The notes below the pieces were generated by a model, which saw only the letters and a list, made by a program, of their open reading frames with translations, had not been told where the DNA came from and ran no database searches. 64,000 bases of DNA from Haloarcula salinisoli (GTDB taxonomy: Archaea > Halobacteriota > Halobacteria > Halobacteriales > Haloarculaceae), in assembly GCF_019599405.1 (NCBI RefSeq), contig NZ_RKLQ01000001.1:1116001-1180000 (forward strand), written 5' to 3'. Numbering within the stretch: the first letter of the stretch is position 1; every line of letters begins with the position of its first letter. This document shows positions 48,840 through 57,851 of this stretch, piece after piece. Both the position numbers and the translations under genes were made by a program.

Positions 48840-50035
48840 CAGTGGCACCGCTCCCGGTCGAGGTCCTGCTGGGCATCTCTCACGGACTCCTGATGAGCCT
48901 CGTGCCGGTGGTCGGCGTCGGGGCCATCGCGTTCGCATACCAGTACGTCGAGGGCACGGAACTCGACCCACCCGTGGTCGTCGCGTGTGCCCTCCCACTG
49001 GGCTTTGCCGGCGGTATCGGTACGGGACTCATCAGCCTGCCGGCCGTCACGGCGGGGCCAGTGACCGTGCTCCCACGACTGCTGACCGCCGCGCTCGTCA
49101 TCGGGCTTGTCTCGATGTACGCCAACAGTCAGGCGTCGAAGCTGGCCCAGCGCCTGCCACGCGACCGCTCCCAGCCGACGAGTCGGGAGCGACCGCTGGC
49201 GCCGGCGGCTCTGGAGGCCGTCGACGGCAAGGGTCACGTGACCATCTCTGTCGTCGGCGACGTTCGCGACGTCGACGGCTACTCCCCGCTGCAGGCGGAC
49301 CTGCGCGCGGAGCTGGCAGACCAGAGCTGGCAGTTGCCGGCAGACATCCCCATCGTCGAGATGGAGGCCCGGCTGGAGGACCGACTCAAGAGCACCTACG
49401 ACCTCCCGACGGTCGACGTGTCGGTCGACGCCCGGGGGACCGCGACCATCGCCGCGGCACCACCATCACGGAACCTCGCTGGGAACATCCCGGACGGGTG
49501 GCGAGCGGTGTCGGTCGAGACGCTGCTGCCGACCGGACTGTCGGTCGGTGACGAGGTGACCGTCACGGCCGGCGAGGAGACCGTCGACGGGGTCGTACTG
49601 GGTACGACCGACGACGTCGCCGGCGACCAGTGGGACGGTGCCACGGCGCAGACGCCGTCGACTGGCGGTCGGGGACTGGCGACCGTGGCGGTCCCGACTA
49701 TCGACGCGAGCACCCTACTGGAGTCCGATGAACTGACACTCTCGGTGAACCCGGCCGGTGCCCGCGACGAGTTCCGCGCGTTCTCGCTGCTGGTGCGGGC
49801 GGGCCACTCCATCCGGAAGGTGCTGCTGGACGACCCGACCCGGAAGCAACTCCAGGCCACCGACGAACCGATAGAGGTGCTCGCGCTCCGTGCGGCGGAC
49901 GAGGGCGGCGCTGCCGACAGCAACTGGACGTTCTCGCCGGGCCACCTGAACGGCGACGCCGCGTACGTCCTCGGTGAGGGGCCGGTTCTCGACAGTGTCG
50001 TCCCCGGCGATGAGACCGTGGGGGTGGGTCAATGA
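48836..50035 (+). CDS. Membrane protein with TrkA-C/RCK-C-like domains, first of a pair
   Basis: The 399-residue protein has about three N-terminal membrane helices (LMSLVPVVGVGAIAFAYQY, VVVACALPLGFAGGIGTGLIS, LPRLLTAALVIGLVSMYA), then a long cytoplasmic part. This ends with a segment (FSLLVRAGHSIRKVLL ... LEVLAL-like strands ... HLNGDAAYVLGEGPVLDSV) resembling the RCK C-terminal ligand-binding domain of potassium-channel regulators. Haloarchaeal proteins like this are annotated potassium transporter TrkA, but no channel pore filter (TxGYGD) is present. GTG 48836 is the start; its 3' end overlaps the paralogous next gene by 4 nt. Confidence 0.7.
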   Translation: MTVAPLPVEVLLGISHGLLMSLVPVVGVGAIAFAYQYVEGTELDPPVVVACALPLGFAGGIGTGLISLPAVTAGPVTVLPRLLTAALVIGLVSMYANSQASKLAQRLPRDRSQPTSRERPLAPAALEAVDGKGHVTISVVGDVRDVDGYSPLQADLRAELADQSWQLPADIPIVEMEARLEDRLKSTYDLPTVDVSVDARGTATIAAAPPSRNLAGNIPDGWRAVSVETLLPTGLSVGDEVTVTAGEETVDGVVLGTTDDVAGDQWDGATAQTPSTGGRGLATVAVPTIDASTLLESDELTLSVNPAGARDEFRAFSLLVRAGHSIRKVLLDDPTRKQLQATDEPIEVLALRAADEGGAADSNWTFSPGHLNGDAAYVLGEGPVLDSVVPGDETVGVGQ

Positions 50036-51234
50036 CCGGCCCCGTCGTGCTCCAGATCGTCACCAGTTGGACCCAGACAGCGATACTGAGCATCCTCGGC
50101 TTCGGGCTGCTCGCCCTGGTCACCGCGTCGGCGCTGGCCTTCGTCTTCCGGCAGTACACCACCAGACAGCTCCCCGCCGGTGCCGGGATGTTGCTGGGCG
50201 TCTCCTTTGTCGCCGTCTGGCTCGCCGTCGACAGCGCGCTGACGGGGACCCTCGTCGGTGACACCGGACTGGCCCACTACGGGACCGGTGCGTTCCTCCT
50301 CGGAACGTTCGTCGTCAGCGCCGGCGCCGCCGAGACCGGTCGTCGAATCGGTGACCGTATCGGCTGTGACGTCTTCGACATCACGCATCTGGACGCACAG
50401 ACGGACGCCGTCGACCTGCTCCAGTCCGCCCGACTCGTCGTCGAACTCCGGGTGCCGACCCAGATAGCGGACGCTGACGGCTATCTGTCCGCCGACGACG
50501 ACGTGAAGTCCGAACTCGCTGGCCGGCGGTTTCGGTTCCCGCGGCGGCTCGATATCGACGACCTCGAATCGCGGTTCGAGACCCGTATCCAACAGGACTT
50601 CGGCCTCGATTACGTCGACGTCTCCCTCGCCGAGGACGGGACCGTCGAACGGGTCAGCGTCGGTGTGAAGCCCTCCGGCCTGGGCGCCTCGCTGCCGCCG
50701 AACACGGCCGGTATCGCAGTCCGCGCGACGCCGCTCCCGGAGGCCGGCGTCGGCGACCCGGTCGAGGTCTGGACGACCGGCGAGACCGAGCAGTTCGTCA
50801 CCAAAGGCGAGTTCCGCTCGACGGACGGCGAGACGACGACGCTGCTCGTCGACGAGAGCGACGTGGCCCAGCTCGACCAGGGTGAGCAGTATCGCCTGGT
50901 GACCCATCCGGACACGTCGAGCGATCTGGCGGAGTTCATCCCCGTCATCCGCGATGTCGAGGAGACGATGACGCGGGTCACAGTCGAGGCCGGCGGCCCG
51001 CTCGAAGGCGAGTTCGCGGGCTGGCTGCCCGTCAGTGTGCCTGTCATCGACCGCGCGGGGACCGCTATCCCGTTCCCGGCCGAGCGCGAGACGCTGCAGG
51101 CGGGCGACGTCGCGTACGTCATCGGGACTCCCGCCGATATCGCTCGCCTCGACCAGTACGAGGCGGACAGGGAACGTGCCCGTGAGAAGGCCGACGGGTC
51201 GACAGAGCAGGTCGAGGCCGTCGGCGACGACTGA
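50032..51234 (+). CDS. Membrane protein with TrkA-C/RCK-C-like domain, second of a pair
   Basis: The 400-residue paralogue-like partner of the previous gene has N-terminal helices ILSILGFGLLALVTASALAF, LPAGAGMLLGVSFVAVWLAV and GAFLLGTFVVSAGAAETG. A soluble region follows, and the terminal strand LQAGDVAYVIGTPADIARLDQYE is a clear RCK-C/TrkA-C signature. Two similar subunits in one operon suggest a hetero-oligomeric membrane sensor or transporter gate, possibly for K+ or c-di-nucleotides (both known RCK-C ligands in other systems). No ion-selectivity motif is seen. The final 20 residues are charged and disordered. Confidence 0.72.
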   Translation: MTGPVVLQIVTSWTQTAILSILGFGLLALVTASALAFVFRQYTTRQLPAGAGMLLGVSFVAVWLAVDSALTGTLVGDTGLAHYGTGAFLLGTFVVSAGAAETGRRIGDRIGCDVFDITHLDAQTDAVDLLQSARLVVELRVPTQIADADGYLSADDDVKSELAGRRFRFPRRLDIDDLESRFETRIQQDFGLDYVDVSLAEDGTVERVSVGVKPSGLGASLPPNTAGIAVRATPLPEAGVGDPVEVWTTGETEQFVTKGEFRSTDGETTTLLVDESDVAQLDQGEQYRLVTHPDTSSDLAEFIPVIRDVEETMTRVTVEAGGPLEGEFAGWLPVSVPVIDRAGTAIPFPAERETLQAGDVAYVIGTPADIARLDQYEADRERAREKADGSTEQVEAVGDD

Positions 51235-51254
51235 GCGTCGCGGGCGTGTTGACC

Positions 51255-51260
51255 TTTTTA
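51255..51260 (+). promoter_or_regulatory. TATA-like box of the MinD operon
   Basis: TTTTTA is centred about 28 nt before ATG 51285, consistent with a leaderless transcript separate from the TrkA-C pair. Confidence 0.5.
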
Positions 51261-51284
51261 TCGGAAGACGAGGCGAGATACCGT

Positions 51285-51653
51285 ATGGTTAGAGTCGAAA
51301 CGTCTACCGACCGGCGGGCCGGCGTGACCTTCGTGACCGCACAGATCACGAACACGCGGTCGACGCCACAGACGGTCAGGATGCGCGCCAACGTGGACGG
51401 GCCGATGTGGGAGCCTCGGTCCGGAAGCGGCCGGTCGCCCGAATGGGGAGAGGAGACGTGGGAGACGACGATACTGCCCGGACAGACCCGCGGGATGGGC
51501 TTTGCGACGCCGGTCGAACCGACCGATTCGATGACGAAACTCGTCTCGGTGACCAGAGAGGAAGACGCCGGCACTGCCACACGTACGGAGGAGGTGTTGG
51601 CAGAACTGGACGAGTGGTCACCCCCGTCCGACATCATGACCGAAGAGCAATGA
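51285..51653 (+). CDS. Small beta-rich protein coupled to a MinD-like ATPase
   Basis: The 122-residue soluble protein has a beta-sandwich-like pattern (AGVTFVTAQITNTRSTPQTVRMRANVDGPMW, then WETTILPGQTRGMGFATP) similar to small haloarchaeal domains that look like CARDB or arrestin halves. There is no signal peptide. Its stop overlaps the ATG of the ATPase by 4 nt, and that tight pairing is the best hint of function: it may be a partner or cargo of the ATPase. No named family is recognised with confidence. Confidence 0.65.
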   Translation: MVRVETSTDRRAGVTFVTAQITNTRSTPQTVRMRANVDGPMWEPRSGSGRSPEWGEETWETTILPGQTRGMGFATPVEPTDSMTKLVSVTREEDAGTATRTEEVLAELDEWSPPSDIMTEEQ

Positions 51654-52357
51654 TAATCACAGTCACCGGCGGGAAAGGCGGCGTCGGCAAGTCCACGACC
51701 ACGCTCAACCTGGCCCGCGAACTGGACGGCGTCGCGGTCGACGCGGACCTGGCGACCTCGGACCTCCCGCGGGGTCGAGGGCCGGATATCCACGACGTGC
51801 TGGCCGGCCGCGCCGCACCGATGGACGCAGTCGAGTGGCTCGGCTCGGTCCGGGTGCTCTCCTGTGGGCGCACCCTCGAGGGGGCTCGGGCCGCCGAACT
51901 CGAAGAGTTGCCCCGCACGCTCGACCTCCTCGACCGGAAATACAAACACGTCGTCGTGGACACCCCGGCCGGGCTGGCGCGTGACGTCGGCGTCCCCGTG
52001 GCCAGCGCCGACGTCGTCCTGCTGGTCACGACGCCAAAGAAGCCGGCGTTGCTGAACGCGCTCCAGACCCGCGAACTCGCACTGGACCTCGATACGCCGG
52101 TGGCGGCCATCGCGCTCAACAGGGTCGGGCCCGACAGCGATATGCCCGACCGACTGGAAGACGAGTTCGGCATTCCGACGACCGCTATTCCGGAGAGCGA
52201 GGCCGTGGCTGCGGCCCAGGAGACCGGGGCGCCCGTGCGGCAGGCTGACCAGGAATCCGAGGCCCTCGCACGATACACTGAGCTGGCACGCACGATACAG
52301 GAGTGCGAACAGCGTGGCCGTGGCGCGCGAAACTCGGTCGGTAACGCCGGGCGCTGA
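51650..52357 (+). CDS. MinD/ParA-like P-loop ATPase
   Basis: The 235-residue SIMIBI-class ATPase starts directly with the deviant Walker A VTGGKGGVGKST (5-16), including the signature lysine. It has a switch-type aspartate pair VAVDADLATSDLP, Walker B HVVVDTPAGLARDV near 101-114 and LLVTTPKKPALLNAL. There is no C-terminal amphipathic membrane helix like bacterial MinD. Proteins like this position other molecules or act in polarity. The long frame back to 51407 lies over the previous gene and is discarded. Confidence 0.87.
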   Translation: MIITVTGGKGGVGKSTTTLNLARELDGVAVDADLATSDLPRGRGPDIHDVLAGRAAPMDAVEWLGSVRVLSCGRTLEGARAAELEELPRTLDLLDRKYKHVVVDTPAGLARDVGVPVASADVVLLVTTPKKPALLNALQTRELALDLDTPVAAIALNRVGPDSDMPDRLEDEFGIPTTAIPESEAVAAAQETGAPVRQADQESEALARYTELARTIQECEQRGRGARNSVGNAGR

Positions 52358-52475
52358 CTGCCCGGACGTCGAGCTTTCTGTGGACCACAGTTGTCTGTTC
52401 GAACGGGTAGCAACCGGTGGGTGACCTGCGGATACAGTGTGTAGGTTCAAAAAGGAAGAGGCGGCGACTCCCAGT

Positions 52476-53744
52476 ATGATTGCTATCGCCGGTGCGAAGG
52501 GGGGTTGTGGAAAGACCACCGCTGCGCTTGGTATTACCGAAGCGTTCGCACGAGACGGAACGCCGACGCTGGCAGTGGACGCTGACCGCCAGCTGCCCGA
52601 CCTGCACGTGACTGCCGGACTGCAACCGGAACCGACCATCGCCGCCGTCGAGAACCACGACTCGCCGACCGACGTCGCACAGACGAGCGTCCGTGCGGAG
52701 GACGCGATGGTGCTTCCGGCGCCGCGGTCGTCCCAGAGCGTCGACCTCCAGTCGACGCTGGAGACGCTCAGACACGCAAAACCGCAGTTGGTCGTCGACT
52801 GCCCGTCGGGCGCCGGACCCGACGTGGTCGAACCCATGTCGGTCGCAGACGAGATTCTCGTCGTCACGGACGGCACGAACCGGAGTGTGAGCGCCGCCAA
52901 GACGACCATCGACATCGCGCGGCGTCTGGACGTCCCGGTTGTCGGCGTCCTGTTGAACCGCTGTGAGACGGTTCCGGACGAAGTCGAGGCGTCGCTGGAC
53001 GTCCCGGTACTCGGGATGGTTCCGGACCGGAGCCGCCCGCTACAGTCGTCTGATGTACAGCGCGCGTACGACGAGCTCGTCGGGCGCATCAAGACCACAG
53101 ATGGCAACAAGGGTCAGGTCATGGGGGACCAGCCGGTCGAACGGCTGCCGACCGGCGTCGAGACCATCGACAGTTCGCTCGGCGGCGGGCTGCTCCCGGG
53201 AACCGTCGTCGCACTGACCGCCGACCCGAACGGGCAGTCGGAGTTCCTGCTCTACGAGCTGACGACCACGCGGGGGACGCTGTATCTCACGACGGAGCGG
53301 TCGGAGTCCGTCGTCCAGCACGCCATCGACTCCACCATCGCGTCGGCGGGGAAACCGACTATCAGGACGCTCGACCCGACGAACCCGCTGCCCGAGGCGA
53401 CGCGACTCGTCCAACAGTTGCCAGAGGGGGCGAACCTCATCATCGACTCGATGCGGTTGCTCGAACAGCAAGAGCCCCAGCGGTACAACGAGTTCCTCAA
53501 CACCGTGACCGAGGTGATGCAGGAGACGGACGGTCTCGCGATACTTCACTGTCTGGACCGGCCGGAGAACACCAACAACCGGGGTACGACGGAGTACTTC
53601 GCGGACGTGGTGTTCGACCTCGATGTCTCGACGGGGACCGACGCTGTCGACCACCGGCTCACGATTCCCAAGTCCCGCCGTGAGCGAGCCCCGTCGGAAT
53701 CGATAGCCCTCGACGTCTCGACACAGGAGATCGTCGGGGACTGA
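52476..53744 (+). CDS. Fusion of a MinD-like ATPase with a KaiC/RAD55-like domain
   Basis: The 422-residue fusion has residues 1-215 as MinD-like (Walker A IAGAKGGCGKTT at 4-15, LAVDADRQLPDLHV, QLVVDCPSGAGPD). From about 220 a KaiC/RAD55-like domain follows (ERLPTGVETIDSSLGGGLLPGTVVALTAD). In this second domain the expected phosphate loop GxxGxGK[ST] is replaced by ADPNGQSEFLL, so it is unlikely to bind ATP normally, though the Walker-B-like ANLIIDSMRLL is kept. TTCAAAA at 52446-52452 may be its TATA box. It starts 118 bp after the MinD-like gene and probably belongs to the same system. Confidence 0.83.
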   Translation: MIAIAGAKGGCGKTTAALGITEAFARDGTPTLAVDADRQLPDLHVTAGLQPEPTIAAVENHDSPTDVAQTSVRAEDAMVLPAPRSSQSVDLQSTLETLRHAKPQLVVDCPSGAGPDVVEPMSVADEILVVTDGTNRSVSAAKTTIDIARRLDVPVVGVLLNRCETVPDEVEASLDVPVLGMVPDRSRPLQSSDVQRAYDELVGRIKTTDGNKGQVMGDQPVERLPTGVETIDSSLGGGLLPGTVVALTADPNGQSEFLLYELTTTRGTLYLTTERSESVVQHAIDSTIASAGKPTIRTLDPTNPLPEATRLVQQLPEGANLIIDSMRLLEQQEPQRYNEFLNTVTEVMQETDGLAILHCLDRPENTNNRGTTEYFADVVFDLDVSTGTDAVDHRLTIPKSRRERAPSESIALDVSTQEIVGD

Positions 53745-53860
53745 GACGGACGGCCACTCGTTTTGGGTCAAGAAAGACGTAGCGGGACCGATTATGACTG
53801 GCCGTCCGACGGCTGAGCGGGAGAAACTATCACGCCGGTATTCTCGACGTGTCGGCCACT

Positions 53861-54733
53861 TCAGACGGTTCGTTTCAGGTCTTTCACCGTCGAGCGAATC
53901 GTCATCCGTGAGACGTTCGCGAGGTCGCCGGCCGCACTCTGGGTGAGGTCGACTCCCTCGTCGTAGGCCGCTTTGTAGAGGCAGGCGGCGGCCACGCCAC
54001 TGGGGTTTTTACCGCCGATTTGGCCGTTCTCGGAGAGGATAACGGCGTACTCGCGGGCCAGACTCTCTACGTCGCTGTCTAAGTCCAGCTCCGAGGCGTA
54101 CCGTGGGAGATACTCCGTCGGTTTGATTGGGCCGACGGGCAGGCCCAGATCCCGGTTGAGCGCGTCGTAGGCGGCTTTCAGCTCCGTCCGTTTGGCTCGT
54201 GAGACCTCGATTATCTCCTCCATCGTCCGGGAGATAGACTGGGTCCGGCAAGTCGCGTAGACGGCGGCTGCAGCGAACCCTTCCAGCGAGCGACCACAGA
54301 GCAGTTCCTCGTTCTGTGCGGAGTCAAAGAGCGCACAGGACTGGTCCCGAACAGATTCCGGGAGAGAGAGCGACGAGACGAGCCGACGAATCTCGGTGTA
54401 GGCGTACATCTTGTTTCGCTCGCTTTTCGAGGAGAGGCGCGCCTGATTGTGCTGGCGGCGCATCCTGACGAGCTGGCGCTGCCGTGGGCCCGACACCTCC
54501 GAGCCGGTCCCGAACCCGATCTCGGTCGAGAGGCCGCGGTCGTGTCGGGACCGTGTCAGTGGGGCGCCGGTTCGACGTTTCTCCGACTCCTCCTCCGTCG
54601 ACCGCCAGTCCGGCCCACGGTCTATATTGTCCTCGCTGCAGACGAGTCCACACTCGGTACAGATACGCTCGTTCTCTCTGGACTTGACGTCCCCACCACA
54701 CTCAGTGCAGCTTGTTAGATTTACGTGCCCCAT
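53861..54733 (-). CDS. tfb: Transcription initiation factor B (TFB, TFIIB-like)
   Basis: The 290-residue general factor bridges TBP and RNA polymerase. A zinc ribbon has C9-x2-C12 and C25-x2-C28, a B-reader/linker follows (PLTRSRHDRGLSTEIG), and two cyclin-like repeats come next (about 105-190 and 200-290), the second ending in the helix-turn-helix SQSAAGDLANVSRMTIRSTVKDLKR that contacts the BRE. Haloarchaea carry several TFBs with different promoter sets; this is one of them. Its promoter lies in a strikingly AT-rich island and gives a leaderless message. Confidence 0.93.
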   Translation of the reverse strand: MGHVNLTSCTECGGDVKSRENERICTECGLVCSEDNIDRGPDWRSTEEESEKRRTGAPLTRSRHDRGLSTEIGFGTGSEVSGPRQRQLVRMRRQHNQARLSSKSERNKMYAYTEIRRLVSSLSLPESVRDQSCALFDSAQNEELLCGRSLEGFAAAAVYATCRTQSISRTMEEIIEVSRAKRTELKAAYDALNRDLGLPVGPIKPTEYLPRYASELDLDSDVESLAREYAVILSENGQIGGKNPSGVAAACLYKAAYDEGVDLTQSAAGDLANVSRMTIRSTVKDLKRTV

Positions 54734-54753
54734 TTTTTACACCCATTCAGACG

Positions 54754-54760
54754 ATATAAT
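54754..54760 (-). promoter_or_regulatory. TATA box of tfb
   Basis: ATTATAT on the minus strand is centred 24 nt before the ATG at 54733. The surrounding 54730-54835 is the most AT-rich stretch of the window and has several further TATA-like words (TAATATCA, GGTATAAATAAAT). Confidence 0.6.
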
Positions 54761-54799
54761 AGTAATATCAGATAGATTAAAAAGTTCCGGTATAAATAA

Positions 54800-55255
<456 letters not shown>

Positions 55256-55293
55256 CAGGAAACGCAGGGTTCCGGTACGTCGCTGGTATGTAG

Positions 55294-55300
55294 ATTTATT
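55294..55300 (+). promoter_or_regulatory. TATA-like box of the etf operon
   Basis: TTTATTA lies 33-39 nt upstream of the etfB ATG at 55333, between the ferredoxin stop and the etf genes. Confidence 0.5.
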
Positions 55301-55332
55301 AACATTAGCGGATGACCCTTCGACCGAGGGTC

Positions 55333-56196
55333 ATGACAGCAATACACACGGTCGTTCTGACGAAAGGGGTCCCGGACTTCCGCGAGGGGCAGGTCTCGTT
55401 CGACGAGGACGGCCACCTCGAACGCGGCAAGACGCCGACGGTGATGAACCCGAACGACAGGCCGGCCCTGCGGGCGGCGCTGCAGGCGAAGGTGCGAACG
55501 GGCGGCACCGTCTCGCTGATGAGCATGGGGCCGCCGGGGTACGAGGACGTGCTCCGGGAGGGAATGGAAGCCGTCTACGCCGACGATTGCTATCTCCTCT
55601 CGGACCGTGAGATGGGCGCCGCGGACACCTGGGCGACGGCGATGACCGTCGCCACGGGCATCCAGCGGCTCGCAGACACGCCTGACCTCGTCGTCGCGGG
55701 GTTCAAGACCGCCGACGGGGAGACGGGCCACACCGGGCCCCAGACGGCGTACTGTCTGGGCTGGCCGCTCGTTACGCACGTCACTTCGCTCGACGTCGAT
55801 GCAGGGGCCGGTCGGCTCCGGGCGGAGCGGCTCGTCGACGGGGACGCGAGCGAAGTGGAGACCGTCGAGGCGCCGCTCCCGTGTTTCGTCGTCGCGGACC
55901 CGGAGTTCGAGCCGAGATATCGAACGGCCAGTCATCGCCTGGTTCACAAGGACCTCCGGGAAGCGACACAGCAGCGGGCCGAGAACCTCGAGGACCACCT
56001 GACGGTGTGGGACCACGAGGAGCTGAACCTCGACCCGGACTACATCGGGCTTGACGGCTCGCCCACCATCGTCGCCGGGGTGGACCCTATCCCGAAGGCG
56101 CCCGCCGAGCGCGACGCCACGGTGGTCGACGGCTCGCGAGCGAGCGAGCTCGAACCGGTCCTTTCCGAACTTACGCCGTACGCGGCGGGTGACTGA
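55333..56196 (+). CDS. etfB: Electron transfer flavoprotein beta subunit (FixA-like)
   Basis: The 287-residue EtfB has the strand VVLTKGVPDF at the start, VMNPNDRPALRAALQAK, VSLMSMGPPGYEDVLREGMEAVYADDCYLLSD, and a loop DLVVAGFKTADGETGHTGPQTAYCLGWPLVTHVTSLD that binds the flavin or AMP. About 25 extra C-terminal residues are seen. With EtfA it accepts electrons from dehydrogenases and passes them on through FixCX. The start at 55333 is preferred over 55312. EtfA follows after 2 bp. Confidence 0.9.
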   Translation: MTAIHTVVLTKGVPDFREGQVSFDEDGHLERGKTPTVMNPNDRPALRAALQAKVRTGGTVSLMSMGPPGYEDVLREGMEAVYADDCYLLSDREMGAADTWATAMTVATGIQRLADTPDLVVAGFKTADGETGHTGPQTAYCLGWPLVTHVTSLDVDAGAGRLRAERLVDGDASEVETVEAPLPCFVVADPEFEPRYRTASHRLVHKDLREATQQRAENLEDHLTVWDHEELNLDPDYIGLDGSPTIVAGVDPIPKAPAERDATVVDGSRASELEPVLSELTPYAAGD

Positions 56197-56198
56197 CG

Positions 56199-57851
56199 AT
56201 GGTCGAGCTAGACCCCCGTGAGTACGAGATTGCCGAACTGGGACCGACGCTGAAGGAAATCGAGGACCCCGAGGAACTCCAAGCGATGCTTGAACTCGAA
56301 CGGGATGGCGACGGTCGGCCGCCGGTCGAGACGCTCATCGAGGACCGTATCGAGAAGGTGTCCGGGGACGATGGCGAGGACCTGGACCCGACGAGCGTCG
56401 ACCTCTCGGCGCTCTCTATCGCCGACGTCGCCAACATGGTCAGGGGCATAGACGACGCGGACGTGTTGCGCGATATCCTCGAACGGGAGCGGGCGGGCCC
56501 GGACCGTTCCAGTGCGATTACGCAAATCGAGAACCGCATCGACTCCGTCGAGGGCAGCGAGGAGCGCTCCGAACCCGTCGAGACCGTCCCGCCCGAGGAG
56601 AAGTATCCCGAACTCGACCACCCGACCAACGAGAAGCAGTGGGTCGAGGGGACCGTCGGCGGCGACTACCGCGATATGTGGGTGTGCTGTGAGACGCAGG
56701 CCGGCGACCTCGTCGACGTCTCACGCGAGATGCTGGGGAAGGCCCGCGAGCTGATGGACGAGTACAACGAGGCACACGACTCGTCTGAGCGGGTCGTGGC
56801 GGTCCTCGTCGGCGCCGACGCGAGCGACCACGTCGACGAGGTCATCGCCTGCGGCGCGGACCTGGTGGTCTACCACGAAGACAGGCGACTGGAGCGGTTC
56901 CGGCACACCCCATACACAGAAATCGTGGTCGATATGATGCGTGCCGGCGGGGAACTGGCAAGCGAGGGTCACGAGGACGTAGCGTGGAAAGACTACCACG
57001 AACCTCGCTACACGCTGTTCCCGGCGACCAACAACGGCCGGGACCTCTCGGCGCTCGTCCAGGGAGCGCTGGACTCCGGGCTGGCCTCGGACTGTTCCGG
57101 ACTGTACATCGAGAGCGAGGTCATCTCGAACCCGGCGAAGGTCGGACAGGCGGGCGAGAAAAAGGAGTTCGACCGCGTGCTACACATGAAGCGGCCCGAC
57201 TTCTCCGGGTTCGAGTACTCGACGATTCTCTGTATCGACAAGCCCGACCGGGACTTCCACCCGCAGGGCGCGAGCGTCATCCCGGGAAGTTTCCCGGTGC
57301 CAGACCCCGACCCCGACCGCGAGGCCGAGGTCGTCGAGTACGAGATGGAACTGGACGACGACTGGTTCTCCGTCGACGTGACCGACGTCGAGCGGCTGAC
57401 GGGCGGCGTCGACCTCAGGGGCAACGACGTGGTCGTCGCGGTCGGCCGCGGCATCGGGGACGACCCGACCCGGGGTATCGAGCTGGCGCTCGACCTCGTG
57501 GACGCGTTCGAGGACGCCGACCTCGGGCTTTCCAGGGGCGTCATCACCTCATCCTACGCCTTCGACAGTCACGTCGCGGACTACGTCACCGAGGAGCGCC
57601 AGATTGGGGAATCTGGACAGGCCGTCGAGCCGGATATCTACGTCGCCGCCGGTATCTCGGGAGCCGTCCAGCACAAGGTCGGCTGCGACGAGGCGGACAC
57701 CATCGTCGCGGTCAACACCGACCCCGAGGCCGACATCCGTGACTTCTCGGACTACGTCGTCGAGGGCGACCTCTTCGAAGTGTTGCCCAGACTCACCGAG
57801 GCCGTGGAATCTGGGCGACTGGCCCCGGTCATGGAGGCCAGCGATGACTGA
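56199..57851 (+). CDS. etfA: Electron transfer flavoprotein alpha subunit (FixB-like) with N-terminal helical extension
   Basis: The 550-residue protein has an ETF-alpha core from about 145 to 540: WVCCETQAGDLVDVSREMLGKA, DLVVYHEDRRLERF, and the FAD-binding C-terminus (VAVGRGIGDDP, SGQAVEPDIYVAAGISGAVQHKVG, IVAVNTDPEADI). Usual EtfA is 310-340 residues. The extra N-terminal 135 residues contain two similar acidic helix pairs (EEL-QAMLELERDG...TLIEDRIEKV; ADVLRDILERERAG...ITQIENRIDSV), a duplicated helical module. Stop and FixCX start overlap by 8 nt. Confidence 0.9.
   Translation: MVELDPREYEIAELGPTLKEIEDPEELQAMLELERDGDGRPPVETLIEDRIEKVSGDDGEDLDPTSVDLSALSIADVANMVRGIDDADVLRDILERERAGPDRSSAITQIENRIDSVEGSEERSEPVETVPPEEKYPELDHPTNEKQWVEGTVGGDYRDMWVCCETQAGDLVDVSREMLGKARELMDEYNEAHDSSERVVAVLVGADASDHVDEVIACGADLVVYHEDRRLERFRHTPYTEIVVDMMRAGGELASEGHEDVAWKDYHEPRYTLFPATNNGRDLSALVQGALDSGLASDCSGLYIESEVISNPAKVGQAGEKKEFDRVLHMKRPDFSGFEYSTILCIDKPDRDFHPQGASVIPGSFPVPDPDPDREAEVVEYEMELDDDWFSVDVTDVERLTGGVDLRGNDVVVAVGRGIGDDPTRGIELALDLVDAFEDADLGLSRGVITSSYAFDSHVADYVTEERQIGESGQAVEPDIYVAAGISGAVQHKVGCDEADTIVAVNTDPEADIRDFSDYVVEGDLFEVLPRLTEAVESGRLAPVMEASDD

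Noticed and set aside
48836-51234. Calling the RCK-C pair potassium channels
   Set aside because: No selectivity-filter motif or pore helix is visible; only the C-terminal ligand-domain resemblance is supported.
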